Assembly (NCBI RefSeq): GCF_035978755.1
Contig: NZ_CP108414.1
Location: 124,001-188,000 of the forward strand
Source of the DNA: Streptomyces sp. NBC_01298
GTDB lineage: Bacteria > Actinomycetota > Actinomycetes > Streptomycetales > Streptomycetaceae
Direction: 5' to 3'
Length of the DNA stretch: 64,000 nucleotides
Both the position numbers and the translations under genes were made by a program. Below the pieces are notes generated by a model, which saw nothing but the letters and a program-made list of their open reading frames with translations, searched no databases and was not told where the DNA came from. This document shows positions 41,463-50,465 of the stretch, one piece after another. The number at the start of each line of letters is the position of its first letter. The stretch's first letter is position 1.

Positions 41463-42752
41463 ATGACGCCCTCCAAGAATTCCGCGGCCCGGTGGAGCGA
41501 CGGCACGCTCGGCCTGCTGGCCCACGGGTATGCCTGGCTCCCCAACCGGATGCGCGGGACGATCGACGGCACGGTCAGAACCCGGCTGCTCGGCCGCCCC
41601 GCCATCGCGCTGCGGGGCCCCGAGGCGGTGGCGTTCTTCTACGACGAGAAGCACGCCGTCCGCGCCGGGGCCCTGCCCGACCCCGTCCTGGACACCCTGT
41701 TCGGGCAGGGTGCCGTGCACACCCTCGACGGGGACCGGCACCGGATCCGCAAGGCCATGTTCGTCACCCTCCTCAAGGACGGCACCGGCGTCGCCACTCT
41801 GGGCGGACACGTCAGCTGGCGGTGGCGCGAGGCGATGACCCGTCGGCGGAGCGAACCCGTGGTGCTCTTCGACGAGGCGGCCGGGGTGCTCGCCCAGGCG
41901 GTCTGTGACTGGGCGGGCGTTCCGCTCTCCGACGCGGGAGTCGGCCGGCTGGCGCGCGACTGCACGGCCATGGTCGACGGCTTCGCGACGCCGGGCCCGC
42001 GCCATCTGCGGGCCCGGCGGGCCCGTCGCCGGCAGGAGGAGGCCATGGCCGCGCTGATCACCGAGATGCGCCGGTCCCCGGAGGCGCAGACCAAGCAGAC
42101 GGCCCTGGAGACGGTGGCGTGGCACCGGGAGGCGGGCGGGAACCTCCTGGACGTCCAGACGGCGGCGGTGGAACTGCTGAACATCATCAGGCCGACCGTC
42201 GCCGTCGCCTGGTTCGCGGCCTTCGCCGCCCACGCCCTGCACCGCTGGCCCCACCACCGCGACCTGCTCCGCTCCGACCCCGACGGCACCTACGCCACGG
42301 CGTTCGCCCACGAAGTACGGCGCTTCTACCCCTTCGCCCCCTTCGTCGCCGGACTCGCGGCACAGGACCTGACCTGGCGGGGCGAGGACATCGCGAAGGA
42401 CACCCTCGTCCTGCTCGACCTGTACGGCCAGAACCACGACGCCACGCTGTTCGAGCACCCGTACCGCTTCGACCCGGACCGTTTCGACCCGCAGCGGTTG
42501 ACCTCCCCCGAGGGCCCCGGCAGCCCGCTGCTGGTCCACCTCGTCCCGCAGGGCGGCGGGGACCCCGCCCGCGGCCACCGCTGCCCCGGCGAGGACATCA
42601 CCGTGACCGCGCTCGCGACCATCGCCGGGGAGCTGGCGCGGATGGAGTACGAAGTCCCCGCACAGGACCTGACCATCCCCCTCAACCGCATGCCGACCCG
42701 CCCGCGCAGCGGTTTCGAGCTGAGGCCGAACCCCGACGCGCCCCGGAAGTAG
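41463..42752 (+). CDS. cytochrome P450, CYP152-type fatty acid peroxygenase
   Basis: A 429-residue P450 close in layout to CYP152 (P450 BS-beta, OleT). The heme loop is QGGGDPARGHRCPGE with the Cys ligand near residue 376. The helix I region carries the Arg-Pro pair (NIIRPTVAVAWF) that replaces the usual acid-alcohol pair and binds the fatty acid carboxylate. EVRRFYPFAPF and LLDLYGQNHD are also family traits. The expected reaction is alpha- or beta-hydroxylation or decarboxylation of fatty acids with hydrogen peroxide, needing no reductase. No ferredoxin gene is nearby. A ThDP enzyme gene follows after 47 bases. The ribosome binding site is weak. Confidence 0.88.
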   Translation: MTPSKNSAARWSDGTLGLLAHGYAWLPNRMRGTIDGTVRTRLLGRPAIALRGPEAVAFFYDEKHAVRAGALPDPVLDTLFGQGAVHTLDGDRHRIRKAMFVTLLKDGTGVATLGGHVSWRWREAMTRRRSEPVVLFDEAAGVLAQAVCDWAGVPLSDAGVGRLARDCTAMVDGFATPGPRHLRARRARRRQEEAMAALITEMRRSPEAQTKQTALETVAWHREAGGNLLDVQTAAVELLNIIRPTVAVAWFAAFAAHALHRWPHHRDLLRSDPDGTYATAFAHEVRRFYPFAPFVAGLAAQDLTWRGEDIAKDTLVLLDLYGQNHDATLFEHPYRFDPDRFDPQRLTSPEGPGSPLLVHLVPQGGGDPARGHRCPGEDITVTALATIAGELARMEYEVPAQDLTIPLNRMPTRPRSGFELRPNPDAPRK

Positions 42753-42799
42753 CCCGCGCCCGACCCGCGAACACCCCTTACGCCACGAGAAGGAACATC

Positions 42800-44614
42800 A
42801 TGTCGATCAAGGTGTCCGACTTCATCCTCCAGCGCCTGCGCGAATGGGACGTGGAGCACGTCTTCGCCTACCCCGGTGACGGCATCAACGGCCTGCTCGC
42901 CGCGTGGGGGCGCGCGGACGACAAACCCCGGTTCGTCCAGTCGCGTCACGAGGAGATGTCGGCGCTCCAAGCGGTCGGCTACGCCAAGTTCTCCGGCCGC
43001 GTCGGCGTCTGCGCGGCAACCTCCGGCCCGGGCGCCATCCACCTGCTCAACGGCCTGTACGACGCCAAACTCGACCACGTGCCGGTCGTCGCCATCGTGG
43101 GCCAGACCAACCGCAGCGCCATGGGCGGCTCCTACCAGCAGGAAGTCGACCTGCTCAGCCTCTACAAGGACGTGGCCTCGGACTATTGCGAGATGGTCAC
43201 CGTCCCCGAGCAGCTGCCGAACGTCATCGACCGGGCCATGCGCACCGCGTACGCCAAGCGCACCGTGACCGCCGTCATCGTCCCCGCCGACGTGCAGGAG
43301 CTGGACTACTCCCCGCCGGCGCACGCCTTCAAGATGGTCCCCTCCAGCCTCGGCAGCCCCTCCTACGCCCCGGTCCCCGCCGCCGGCGACCTCGCGCGGG
43401 CCGCGGCCGTGCTGAACGAGGGCGAGAAGGTCGCCGTACTGATCGGCCAGGGCGCACGCGGTGCCCGGGCCGAGGTCGAGGCGCTGGCGGACCTCCTCGG
43501 CGCCGGGGTGGCCAAGGCGCTCCTCGGCAAGGACGCCCTGCCCGACGACCTGCCCTACGTCACCGGCGCCATCGGGCTGCTGGGCACCCGCCCCTCCTAC
43601 GAGATGATGCGCGACTGCGACACCCTCCTCGTGGTGGGTTCCAGCTTCCCGTACAGCCAGTTCCTCCCCGAGTTCGGCCGGGCACGCGCCGTCCAGATCG
43701 ACATCGACCCCTTCATGGTCGGCCTGCGCTACCCCTTCGAGGTGAACCTCGTCGGCGACGCCCAGGAAACGTTGAAGGCGCTGCTGCCGCAGCTGAAGCG
43801 CAAGAAGCACGGCTCCTGGCGCAAGAAGATCGAGAAGGACGCCGCGCGCTGGTGGCAGGTCATGGAACGCCGTGCGGACGTCGACGCCGATCCGGTCAAC
43901 CCCGAGTGCGTGGTGCACACCCTGGACGCGCTGCTGCCCGACGACGTGATGCTCTCGGCCGACTCCGGTTCGGCGGCCAATTGGTACGCCCGTCACCTGC
44001 GGATGCGCGGAACCATGCGCGGCTCCCTGTCGGGCACGCTGGCGACCATGGGGCCGGGCGTCCCGTACGCCATCGGCGCGAAGTTCGCGCATCCCGGCCG
44101 GCCGGCGGTGGCGATCGTCGGCGACGGCGCCATGCAGATGAACGGCATGGCCGAGCTCATCACCGCCGCCAAGTACTACGGGGACTGGGAGGATCCGCGG
44201 CTGGTCGTGGCCGTCCTCAACAACCAGGACCTCAACCAGGTCACCTGGGAGATGCGGGCCATGTCGGGTGCCCCGCAGTTCCTGCCCTCGCAGGCCCTGC
44301 CCGACGTCCGCTACGCGGACTTCGCGCGGTCGATCGGGCTGGGCGGCGTACGGGTGGAGGAGCCGGGCGGCGTGGAGACCGCCTGGAAGCAGGCCCTGAC
44401 CGCCGACCGCCCCTTCGTCATCGACTTCCGCACCGACCCGGCCGTCCCGCCGATCCCGCCGCACGCCGACCTCGACCAGATCGAAGCGACCGCCGCCTCG
44501 ATCCTCAAGGGCGACAGCGACCGCGCAGGGATGGTCCGCCAGGGACTGAAGGCCAAGATCCAGGAGATCCTGCCGGGCCGCGGGCACTCCCGGCGCGGCG
44601 ACGAAGGAGCGTGA
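42800..44614 (+). CDS. thiamine-diphosphate enzyme, pyruvate dehydrogenase (quinone)/PoxB-like
   Basis: A 604-residue ThDP-dependent enzyme of the pyruvate oxidase/PoxB group. The N-terminal Pyr domain has FAYPGDGINGL and the catalytic glutamate in SRHEEMSA near residue 50. The central domain has VLIGQGARGA. The C-terminal PP domain has GDGAMQMNGMAEL to NNQDLNQ near residues 440-475, the ThDP/Mg site. The likely role is oxidation of pyruvate to acetate and CO2 with transfer to quinone; an acetolactate-synthase-like activity is less likely. ATG at 42800 follows AAGGA. It lies 47 bases after the P450 gene and may be co-transcribed. Confidence 0.88.
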   Translation: MSIKVSDFILQRLREWDVEHVFAYPGDGINGLLAAWGRADDKPRFVQSRHEEMSALQAVGYAKFSGRVGVCAATSGPGAIHLLNGLYDAKLDHVPVVAIVGQTNRSAMGGSYQQEVDLLSLYKDVASDYCEMVTVPEQLPNVIDRAMRTAYAKRTVTAVIVPADVQELDYSPPAHAFKMVPSSLGSPSYAPVPAAGDLARAAAVLNEGEKVAVLIGQGARGARAEVEALADLLGAGVAKALLGKDALPDDLPYVTGAIGLLGTRPSYEMMRDCDTLLVVGSSFPYSQFLPEFGRARAVQIDIDPFMVGLRYPFEVNLVGDAQETLKALLPQLKRKKHGSWRKKIEKDAARWWQVMERRADVDADPVNPECVVHTLDALLPDDVMLSADSGSAANWYARHLRMRGTMRGSLSGTLATMGPGVPYAIGAKFAHPGRPAVAIVGDGAMQMNGMAELITAAKYYGDWEDPRLVVAVLNNQDLNQVTWEMRAMSGAPQFLPSQALPDVRYADFARSIGLGGVRVEEPGGVETAWKQALTADRPFVIDFRTDPAVPPIPPHADLDQIEATAASILKGDSDRAGMVRQGLKAKIQEILPGRGHSRRGDEGA

Positions 44615-44938
44615 AGGGCGCCGGGACAGGAGGGCCTCTACACCGCTAGCGCGCACTGGAAACCCGTACGCCTGAGACGCGCTTACAAGGTGGGCTACGC
44701 CGGCCCGGTCACGACAGCAGGTTCCACCGGACGGGTCTGCTCCTGGTGTACGAAGCGGGTGGCTCCGCTACCCCTGCCGAACCGGTCGCGTACGCGCGGG
44801 ACCGTATTGATCACGGCCGGCCGTGCGGCCGGCGCCGTGGCGTCCTACGGGCCTAGCGGTCCGATATGAGCTTGAATACGAATAACGTGACGATCCATCA
44901 CACCATGCGGTTTCGTATTCAGGTAAAGGGGGGCTTCG
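44615..44938. promoter_or_regulatory. 324-base intergenic region with a 10-bp inverted repeat at 44873-44921
   Basis: TGAATACGAA (44873-44882) and TTCGTATTCA (44912-44921) are exact inverted copies 29 bases apart, ending 17 bases before the BCCT start. The segment is AT-richer than its surroundings. It may be an operator pair or a 5'-leader hairpin controlling the transporter. Nothing else was recognised in the region. Confidence 0.5.
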
Positions 44939-46612
44939 TTGGCAGCCGATCAACGTTCCCGCACGGACAAGGTGGTCTTCGGGGTCACCGCGGGCCTGAC
45001 GCTCGCCTTCGTCCTGTGGGGCGCCCTGGCGACTGACTCACTGGAGAGCGTGTCGAGCAGCCTGCTCGAAGGGCTCATCCACAACGGCGGCTGGGCCTTC
45101 ATGCTCGCCGCCAGCGCTTTCGTTGTCTTCGCCCTCTGGTTGGCGATCAGCCGCTATGGACGGATCTGCCTCGGCCGCGAGGGCGAGCCGCCGGAGTTCC
45201 GCACCGTCTCCTGGGTTGCCATGATGTTCAGCGCCGGCATGGGCATCGGGCTCATGTTCTACGGCGTGAGTGAACCCCTGGCGCACTACGGGAAGCCTCC
45301 GCCCGGCACTCATCCCGTCGACTCCGCCGAGCGGATGCAGACCGCGATGGCCACCACTCTGTTCCACTGGACGCTCCACCCGTGGGCGATCTACGCGGTC
45401 GTCGGCCTCGCCATCGCCTACAGCACGTTCCGCCGCAACCGCCGCCAGACGATCAGCGCGGTGTTCGAGCCGCTCATCGGCGCCCGACACGCACACGGCG
45501 GCATCGGCCGCGTCATCGACATCGTGGCCATCTTCGCCACCCTCTTCGGCTCCGCGGCCTCACTGGGCCTAGGGGCCCTCCAGATCGGCAGCGGCTTCCG
45601 TGAACTGGGCTGGATGGAGTCGGTGAGCACCGCGCTCCTCGTCGCCGTCATCGCCGTCCTGACCGTCGCCTTCGTCGCCTCCGCGGTCTCGGGCGTGGAA
45701 CGCGGCATCCAGTGGCTGTCGAACATCAACATGGTGCTCGCCCTCCTCCTCGTCGTGTTCGTGTTCGTCGCCGGGCCGACCATCATCGTGCTCGACCTGC
45801 TGCCCACCTCCCTCGGCGCCTACCTCGGCGACCTCCCCCAGCTCATCGGCCGAACCGAGGCCACCGGCGCAGGCGAGGTCGCCGAATGGCTCGGCAGCTG
45901 GACGGTCTTCTACTGGGCCTGGTGGATCTCCTGGACCCCGTTCGTCGGCATGTTCATCGCCCGGATCAGCCGCGGACGCACCATCCGGCAGTTCATCGGC
46001 GGCGTCATCCTCGTACCGAGCACGGTCAGTCTGCTGTGGTTCGCCGTCTTCGGCGGCACGGCCATGAAGCTCCGGGAGCGCGGCGGCCTCGACGAGGAGA
46101 GCACCCCCGAGGGACAGCTCTTCGGGCTGCTCCAGCAGTTCCCCCTCGCCACGGCGATGAGCCTGCTCGTCATGGTCCTCGTGGCCATCTTCTTCGTCTC
46201 CGGCGCCGACGCCGCCTCCATCGTGATGGGAACACTCTCGCAAAAGGGTGTCCTGGAACCGTCCCGGCTGGTGGTCGTCTTCTGGGGCGTGGTCACCGGT
46301 GCCGTCGCGGCCGTCATGCTGCTCATCGGCAACGGCAAGGGCGACGCGCTCGCCGGACTGCAGAACCTGACGATCCTCGTGGCAGCGCCGTTCACCCTGG
46401 TCATGATCGGCATGTGCGTGGCACTCGTACGGGACCTGCGCCAGGACCCCCTCATCATCCAGGGCGAGCAGGGCGAGGAAGCCGTAGCCGTCGCCGTAGC
46501 CGCCGGCCACGAAGAGTACGGCGGCGACTTCGAGATCCGCATCGGCCCGGCCGGCGACCCGGAAGCCGACACCCCACAGCCGCCCGAGGCACCTCAGCCC
46601 CCGGATCGGTAG
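44939..46612 (+). CDS. BCCT-family glycine betaine/choline/carnitine transporter
   Basis: A 557-residue transporter with about 12 membrane segments. Family signatures are clear: MMFSAGMGIGLMFYGVSEPL near residue 105, the Trp-rich TVFYWAWWISWTPFVGMFIARISRGRT near 325, and ADAASIVMG near 425. It should take up betaine-type osmolytes driven by sodium or protons. The C-terminal tail is long, acidic and Pro-rich, as in osmosensing members. The TTG at 44939 is preceded by GGGGGG five bases upstream and a 10-bp inverted repeat. The gene stands alone. Confidence 0.93.
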   Translation: MAADQRSRTDKVVFGVTAGLTLAFVLWGALATDSLESVSSSLLEGLIHNGGWAFMLAASAFVVFALWLAISRYGRICLGREGEPPEFRTVSWVAMMFSAGMGIGLMFYGVSEPLAHYGKPPPGTHPVDSAERMQTAMATTLFHWTLHPWAIYAVVGLAIAYSTFRRNRRQTISAVFEPLIGARHAHGGIGRVIDIVAIFATLFGSAASLGLGALQIGSGFRELGWMESVSTALLVAVIAVLTVAFVASAVSGVERGIQWLSNINMVLALLLVVFVFVAGPTIIVLDLLPTSLGAYLGDLPQLIGRTEATGAGEVAEWLGSWTVFYWAWWISWTPFVGMFIARISRGRTIRQFIGGVILVPSTVSLLWFAVFGGTAMKLRERGGLDEESTPEGQLFGLLQQFPLATAMSLLVMVLVAIFFVSGADAASIVMGTLSQKGVLEPSRLVVVFWGVVTGAVAAVMLLIGNGKGDALAGLQNLTILVAAPFTLVMIGMCVALVRDLRQDPLIIQGEQGEEAVAVAVAAGHEEYGGDFEIRIGPAGDPEADTPQPPEAPQPPDR

Positions 46613-46702
46613 GACAGCCACGACTCCGGGGCCGTGATCTCAAGTGGCACCGAGGGGCTTTCGGGGCGGGTGCCGGGCCCGCTGGACCCGCATCAGGGTT
46701 GA

Positions 46703-47284
46703 TCATGATGGCCGCTCGGACCTCGCCATGGTCGCCACCATCCGCTCCAGGCGGGCCAGCCGGGTCTTCTCGGTACGGGCGGTGACCAGGCTGAGATACA
46801 GGGCGAACCGGTCGGACTTGCCGAGCGTCTCGTAGAACGCCCGCGCCGCCTGGTTCGCGGCGAGCGCCTCGACGAGATCCGGCGGCGCGGTGGCGTTCTT
46901 CTGCGAGGCGTATGCCGTGGCCCAGCGACCGTCCGCCCGCGCCGCTTCGACCTCGGCGAGGCCTCGGGGGCGCATCCGTCCCACGGCGATCAAGGCCTCG
47001 GCCTTGTCGACGTTCACCTGCGACCAGGGCGAGCGGGGGCGGCGGGGTGTCGTGCGCTGCAGGAAGTACGTGTCGTCGAAGCCGCGCCGCAGACCGTCGA
47101 TCCAGCCGAAGCAGAGCACCGTGTCGACCATCTCTTCCCAGGTGAGCGACGGGATGCCGGTGTGCTTCTTGGCGATCTTCACCCAGAGCGCGGTCCGCTC
47201 CCCGTGATGCTCGTCGAGCCATGCCTCCAGCTCTGCCGGGCTCGCGGGGACAAGAATCTCGACGCCGTCCTCGTATTTCTGCAT
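46703..47284 (-). CDS. YdeI/OmpD-associated family protein
   Basis: A 193-residue protein of the YdeI family (bacteriocin-protection/OmpD-associated). Typical stretches are ELEAWLDEHH, WVKIAKKHTG, EEMVDTVLCFGWIDG near residue 50 and the C-terminal YLSLVTARTEKTRLARLERMV. The start at 47284 (MQKYEDG) gives the normal family length; an upstream in-frame start would add 29 residues. The biochemical role of the family is not established. It is monocistronic, with a convergent BCCT gene downstream. Confidence 0.88.
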   Translation of the reverse strand: MQKYEDGVEILVPASPAELEAWLDEHHGERTALWVKIAKKHTGIPSLTWEEMVDTVLCFGWIDGLRRGFDDTYFLQRTTPRRPRSPWSQVNVDKAEALIAVGRMRPRGLAEVEAARADGRWATAYASQKNATAPPDLVEALAANQAARAFYETLGKSDRFALYLSLVTARTEKTRLARLERMVATMARSERPS

Positions 47285-47456
47285 ACACCGCAGGCTAGAG
47301 GCCAGATAGGACAGATTCTGACCTACTTCGGCCGGGATCCGGGGTGTTCTCCCGTCCCCGAGGCCGCCCACGTCTACGACGACCGGCCCGCGACGGGTTG
47401 AACCCTCGCGGCGTGTACGGCCGTCGGTGACGTGATCTCACGGCAGGCTTGGCGGC

Positions 47457-48293
47457 GTGAACACCAGCGAAGCACCGCAGGCGACGGGGGCGGACGGAGC
47501 ACCTTCCCGGGAGGCCTCCGACAACGGGCGGGTGGCGGCGTGGGAGGCGGCCGGGGAGATTCCGCTCCTGGTCGTGTCCGTGCTGTTCATGGCCTGCTTC
47601 GCGGTGCCGATCGCCGACACGCACCTGAGCGCCGCGATGCGGCAGATGTGTTTCATCGGCCTGGTGACCACCTGGGCGGTGTTCCTCGTGGACTACCTCA
47701 TCCGGCTCGCCCTGGCAGACAACCGCCTTGCCTGGTTCGGCAGACACCTGTCGGACTTGTTGATCGTGTTCTTCCCGTTCCTGCGGCCGGTACGTGCGGT
47801 GCGCGAGCTCACCGCGGTCTCCACGCTGCGCCACCGTGTTCGCCGCGGTCTGGACGTCGAACTCATGCTGTACGCCGGAATGGCCTCCGTCCTGCTGTGC
47901 ACGGCGGGTGCACTGGTCACCCTGGCCGCGGAGCGCGGTGTGCCGGGCGCGACGATCACGAGCTTCGGGCTGGCGGCCTACTGGGCGGCCACCACGATGA
48001 CGATGACCATGTACGGGGAGCTGTATCCGATCACACCTGTCGGGAGGCTGGCGGCGGTGGGTCTCAGCATCGTGGCCGTCGCCCTGTTCGGCATCGTCAT
48101 CGGAGCGTTCGCCTCTTGGTATTCCGGCTGGTACGCCCACCGCCTGCGGACGGACCAGGACTCACCGGAGGCACGCCGGATGGCGGCCGACACCCTCTCG
48201 GAGATCAGGGCTCTGCGGCACTGGCTGAACCGGAACGCGGGCCAGGACCGTCACGGCGAGCCGTCGGGCACCGACCCGCGACCACCGCGGTGA
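47457..48293 (+). CDS. potassium-channel-like membrane protein with altered selectivity filter
   Basis: A 278-residue membrane protein with the plan of a voltage-gated-type channel. A voltage-sensor-like front has several helices and a basic segment (RPVRAVRELTAVSTLRHRVRRG near residue 110). An outer pore helix follows, then the filter near residue 178 and an inner helix. Canonical channels have TVGYGD in the filter; here the same position reads TMTMYGELYP, so the first filter glycine is Met and the Asp is Glu. The sequence around it (AATTM, YPITPVGRL) is otherwise conserved. Conduction may be lost or changed. The start is GTG at 47457. Confidence 0.82.
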   Translation: MNTSEAPQATGADGAPSREASDNGRVAAWEAAGEIPLLVVSVLFMACFAVPIADTHLSAAMRQMCFIGLVTTWAVFLVDYLIRLALADNRLAWFGRHLSDLLIVFFPFLRPVRAVRELTAVSTLRHRVRRGLDVELMLYAGMASVLLCTAGALVTLAAERGVPGATITSFGLAAYWAATTMTMTMYGELYPITPVGRLAAVGLSIVAVALFGIVIGAFASWYSGWYAHRLRTDQDSPEARRMAADTLSEIRALRHWLNRNAGQDRHGEPSGTDPRPPR

Positions 48294-48462
48294 GGTCGTC
48301 CCGGCTCGTTGTCTCCACATGGCTCCGTGTCGCCGGGGGGAACGCGTCCGGCTCCCCCGCGACCAGATGCGCGAGCGAGAGCTTGCCGCCTGAATCGTGG
48401 TGGCGGCCAGAACGCCCTCCCTGCCGATCCCTCGCCTCCGGCGGGTCTCCGCGACTGAGGAG

Positions 48463-49050
48463 TTACTTCCCGTCGGTGATGTAGTAGTCGTCCTTGAGGT
48501 ATTCCAGGACGTAGCTGCCGAGGTCTTCCTCGGAGAAGGTCGCGGAGGACCTGACCGCTTCGAGCGGCATCTCGATCGCGTCGAGCGTGCGCACCCGAAC
48601 GCGCTGCGGATCGACCGTCGCGGTTTTCAGGGCCTTCTTCTGCTCGGGTGAAATCATCTGGAACACGATCGCGTAGGTCGTCGTGCACGGACCGAACCCC
48701 TGCTCCTCCGCCTTCTTCGCTCCTGGCCCTGCCACCTCGCAGACCGTGCCGATGTCCTCACGACCGAGGGCGTGGAGGTACTGCTCGTACCGCTGGATCG
48801 CGCGCTCCTTCGTCCTGGGCGCGGGCAGGTCGGCGTTCACGGGGGCCGATGGCTGTCCGGTTACGGCGGATGCGGACGGCGTGCCCGACGGAACGTTCGA
48901 TGGTGTGGACGCGGACGGCGGCGAAGGCTTCGCGACGGCGCTCTCCTTCGCTTCGTCCGGACCGCACCCGGACGTCAGCAGTGCCACGCATGCCGATACC
49001 GCTGCCGTGCCCGCCATCGCCCGCGTCTTCATCTTCATCTTCATCTTCAT
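48463..49050 (-). CDS. lipoprotein, unknown function
   Basis: A 195-residue lipoprotein. The signal sequence ends in a lipobox ALLTSGC near residue 28. A Ser/Pro/Ala/Thr-rich linker of about 45 residues is followed by a compact domain with one cysteine pair (TVCEVAG, FGPCTTT) that resembles small secreted ligand-binding domains. The start at 49050 is preceded by GGGGA. The first codons are an unusual fourfold ATGAAG repeat, giving Met-Lys-Met-Lys-Met-Lys-Met-Lys, so initiation could occur at several of them. It lies downstream of the MFS gene in the same direction. Confidence 0.78.
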   Translation of the reverse strand: MKMKMKMKTRAMAGTAAVSACVALLTSGCGPDEAKESAVAKPSPPSASTPSNVPSGTPSASAVTGQPSAPVNADLPAPRTKERAIQRYEQYLHALGREDIGTVCEVAGPGAKKAEEQGFGPCTTTYAIVFQMISPEQKKALKTATVDPQRVRVRTLDAIEMPLEAVRSSATFSEEDLGSYVLEYLKDDYYITDGK

Positions 49051-49125
49051 CAGATTCCCCTGCATCAGCCGACTGTCCATCAAGAGCTCACGCACGATCA
49101 CGCCGGACGGTTCCCGACCCGCTGT

Positions 49126-50367
49126 TCAGAGAGGCCCCTTCGTCGCCCCCGTGCCCTTCTCGGTGGCGACGGCTGAGGCGGAGAGGAGCGTCGCAGCGGC
49201 GAGGCTGCCCCAGAGGGCGGTTGGGCCGTGGGGTGCGAGAGAGGTGATGACCGCGGGAGAGACGGCGAGGCCGAAGCCCGTGGAGAGCTGGAAGCGGGCG
49301 AGGGCGCGGCCCAGGACATGGGCCGGGGCGAGGGCCGTGACGAGGGCGGTGGCGCTGCCGGCGTAGAGGATCTCGCCGATGGTGCAGACGACGGACACCG
49401 TGGCGACAGCCGGGGCACCCCAGCCGTGTCCCAGTGAGGTGGCCGCGAGGAAGCCGAGGTAGGACGCGGCGAGTACCACGCCCGCGAGAGCCAGCGAGGT
49501 CCGCCGGGAGAACCGGGACATCAGGACCGTGACCGGCACCTGCAGGGCGACCACCAGCACCGTGTTGGCCACGAAGATGGCCGCCGACCACATCGGGGAC
49601 GCGTGCAGCTGGGTCAACAGGACCAGAGGGAGCGCGATTTCGGGGACGTTGAGGCAGAAGACGTAGACCACGTTGGCGGCGAGCAGCCCGCGCATCCGTG
49701 GTGCGGGCCCGTCGTCCCCGCTTCCGTCTCCGTCCTTGGCCGGGGCAGCGGCCGGGCGTGCGTGCAGGTGGACCGACCAGGTCAGGGCCGCCGCCGTGAG
49801 GTAGGCGAGCCCGGTGACGGCCGCCAGCGCCTGCAACGCGGTGGTGCCGCCCGCCAGGCAGACGGTGGCGAGGAGCGCTCCCACGCCCAAGCCGGCATTG
49901 CGCAGGGCACGCCCGGCCGCGAGGGCGACGTCGCGTTCCCGGCCGTAGGCGATCGTGGCCACGACAGCCGCGTGGGCGGCCGGCCACGCCTGATTGCCCA
50001 TGCCGAGGAAGAGCGCCGCCGCCGCGAACAGCCAGACGTGCCCCGCCGGCGTGGCCAGCAACAGCGCCACGCCCAGCACTCGTACCAGCATCGACGCCGC
50101 GACGACCGCGCTGCGTGCGCCCCGGTCCAGCCATCGGCCCACCGCGGGCATGCACACCAGACCCACGACGATGCCTGCCGTCATGGCGATACCGGTGGCC
50201 GGCGCGGACAGCTCCAGCACGGTCACCCCGTAGAGCAGCAGGAAGGGACGCAGCAGGCCGGTGCCGAGCGCGTCCACGGCCAGGGCGACGGCATAGCGGG
50301 GACCTCCGGAAGCACGGACGAGGGCGCGCGGTCGGATCTTGGTGGTGGTGGTCATGGTGGTTGCCAT
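49126..50367 (-). CDS. MFS transporter
   Basis: A 413-residue major facilitator with 12 predicted membrane segments and a loop-2 motif GRWLDRGARS. A polar loop in the middle (AKDGDGSGDDGPAPRM) separates the two six-helix halves. The start at 50367 (MATTM) is preferred to 50424 because the longer version would place coding sequence over the inverted repeat 50403-50429. It is divergent from an ArsR-type regulator and is probably repressed by it. The likely function is drug or metabolite efflux. Confidence 0.88.
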   Translation of the reverse strand: MATTMTTTTKIRPRALVRASGGPRYAVALAVDALGTGLLRPFLLLYGVTVLELSAPATGIAMTAGIVVGLVCMPAVGRWLDRGARSAVVAASMLVRVLGVALLLATPAGHVWLFAAAALFLGMGNQAWPAAHAAVVATIAYGRERDVALAAGRALRNAGLGVGALLATVCLAGGTTALQALAAVTGLAYLTAAALTWSVHLHARPAAAPAKDGDGSGDDGPAPRMRGLLAANVVYVFCLNVPEIALPLVLLTQLHASPMWSAAIFVANTVLVVALQVPVTVLMSRFSRRTSLALAGVVLAASYLGFLAATSLGHGWGAPAVATVSVVCTIGEILYAGSATALVTALAPAHVLGRALARFQLSTGFGLAVSPAVITSLAPHGPTALWGSLAAATLLSASAVATEKGTGATKGPL

Positions 50368-50402
50368 GGCCTCACGGTGCGTCCGGGCGCCGGGCGGGGT
50401 GC

Positions 50403-50429
50403 GACGGTTGACGGACATCGTCAACCGTC
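50403..50429. promoter_or_regulatory. 11-bp perfect inverted repeat operator between MFS and ArsR genes
   Basis: GACGGTTGACG (50403-50413) and CGTCAACCGTC (50419-50429) are exact inverted copies around five bases. They sit 36 bases before both the MFS ATG (50367) and the regulator GTG (50466). The position and form fit an ArsR dimer site that controls both divergent genes. Confidence 0.75.
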
Positions 50430-50465
50430 GCTGTCATCCGCCGACCGGTCGGTGATGATGAGGGG

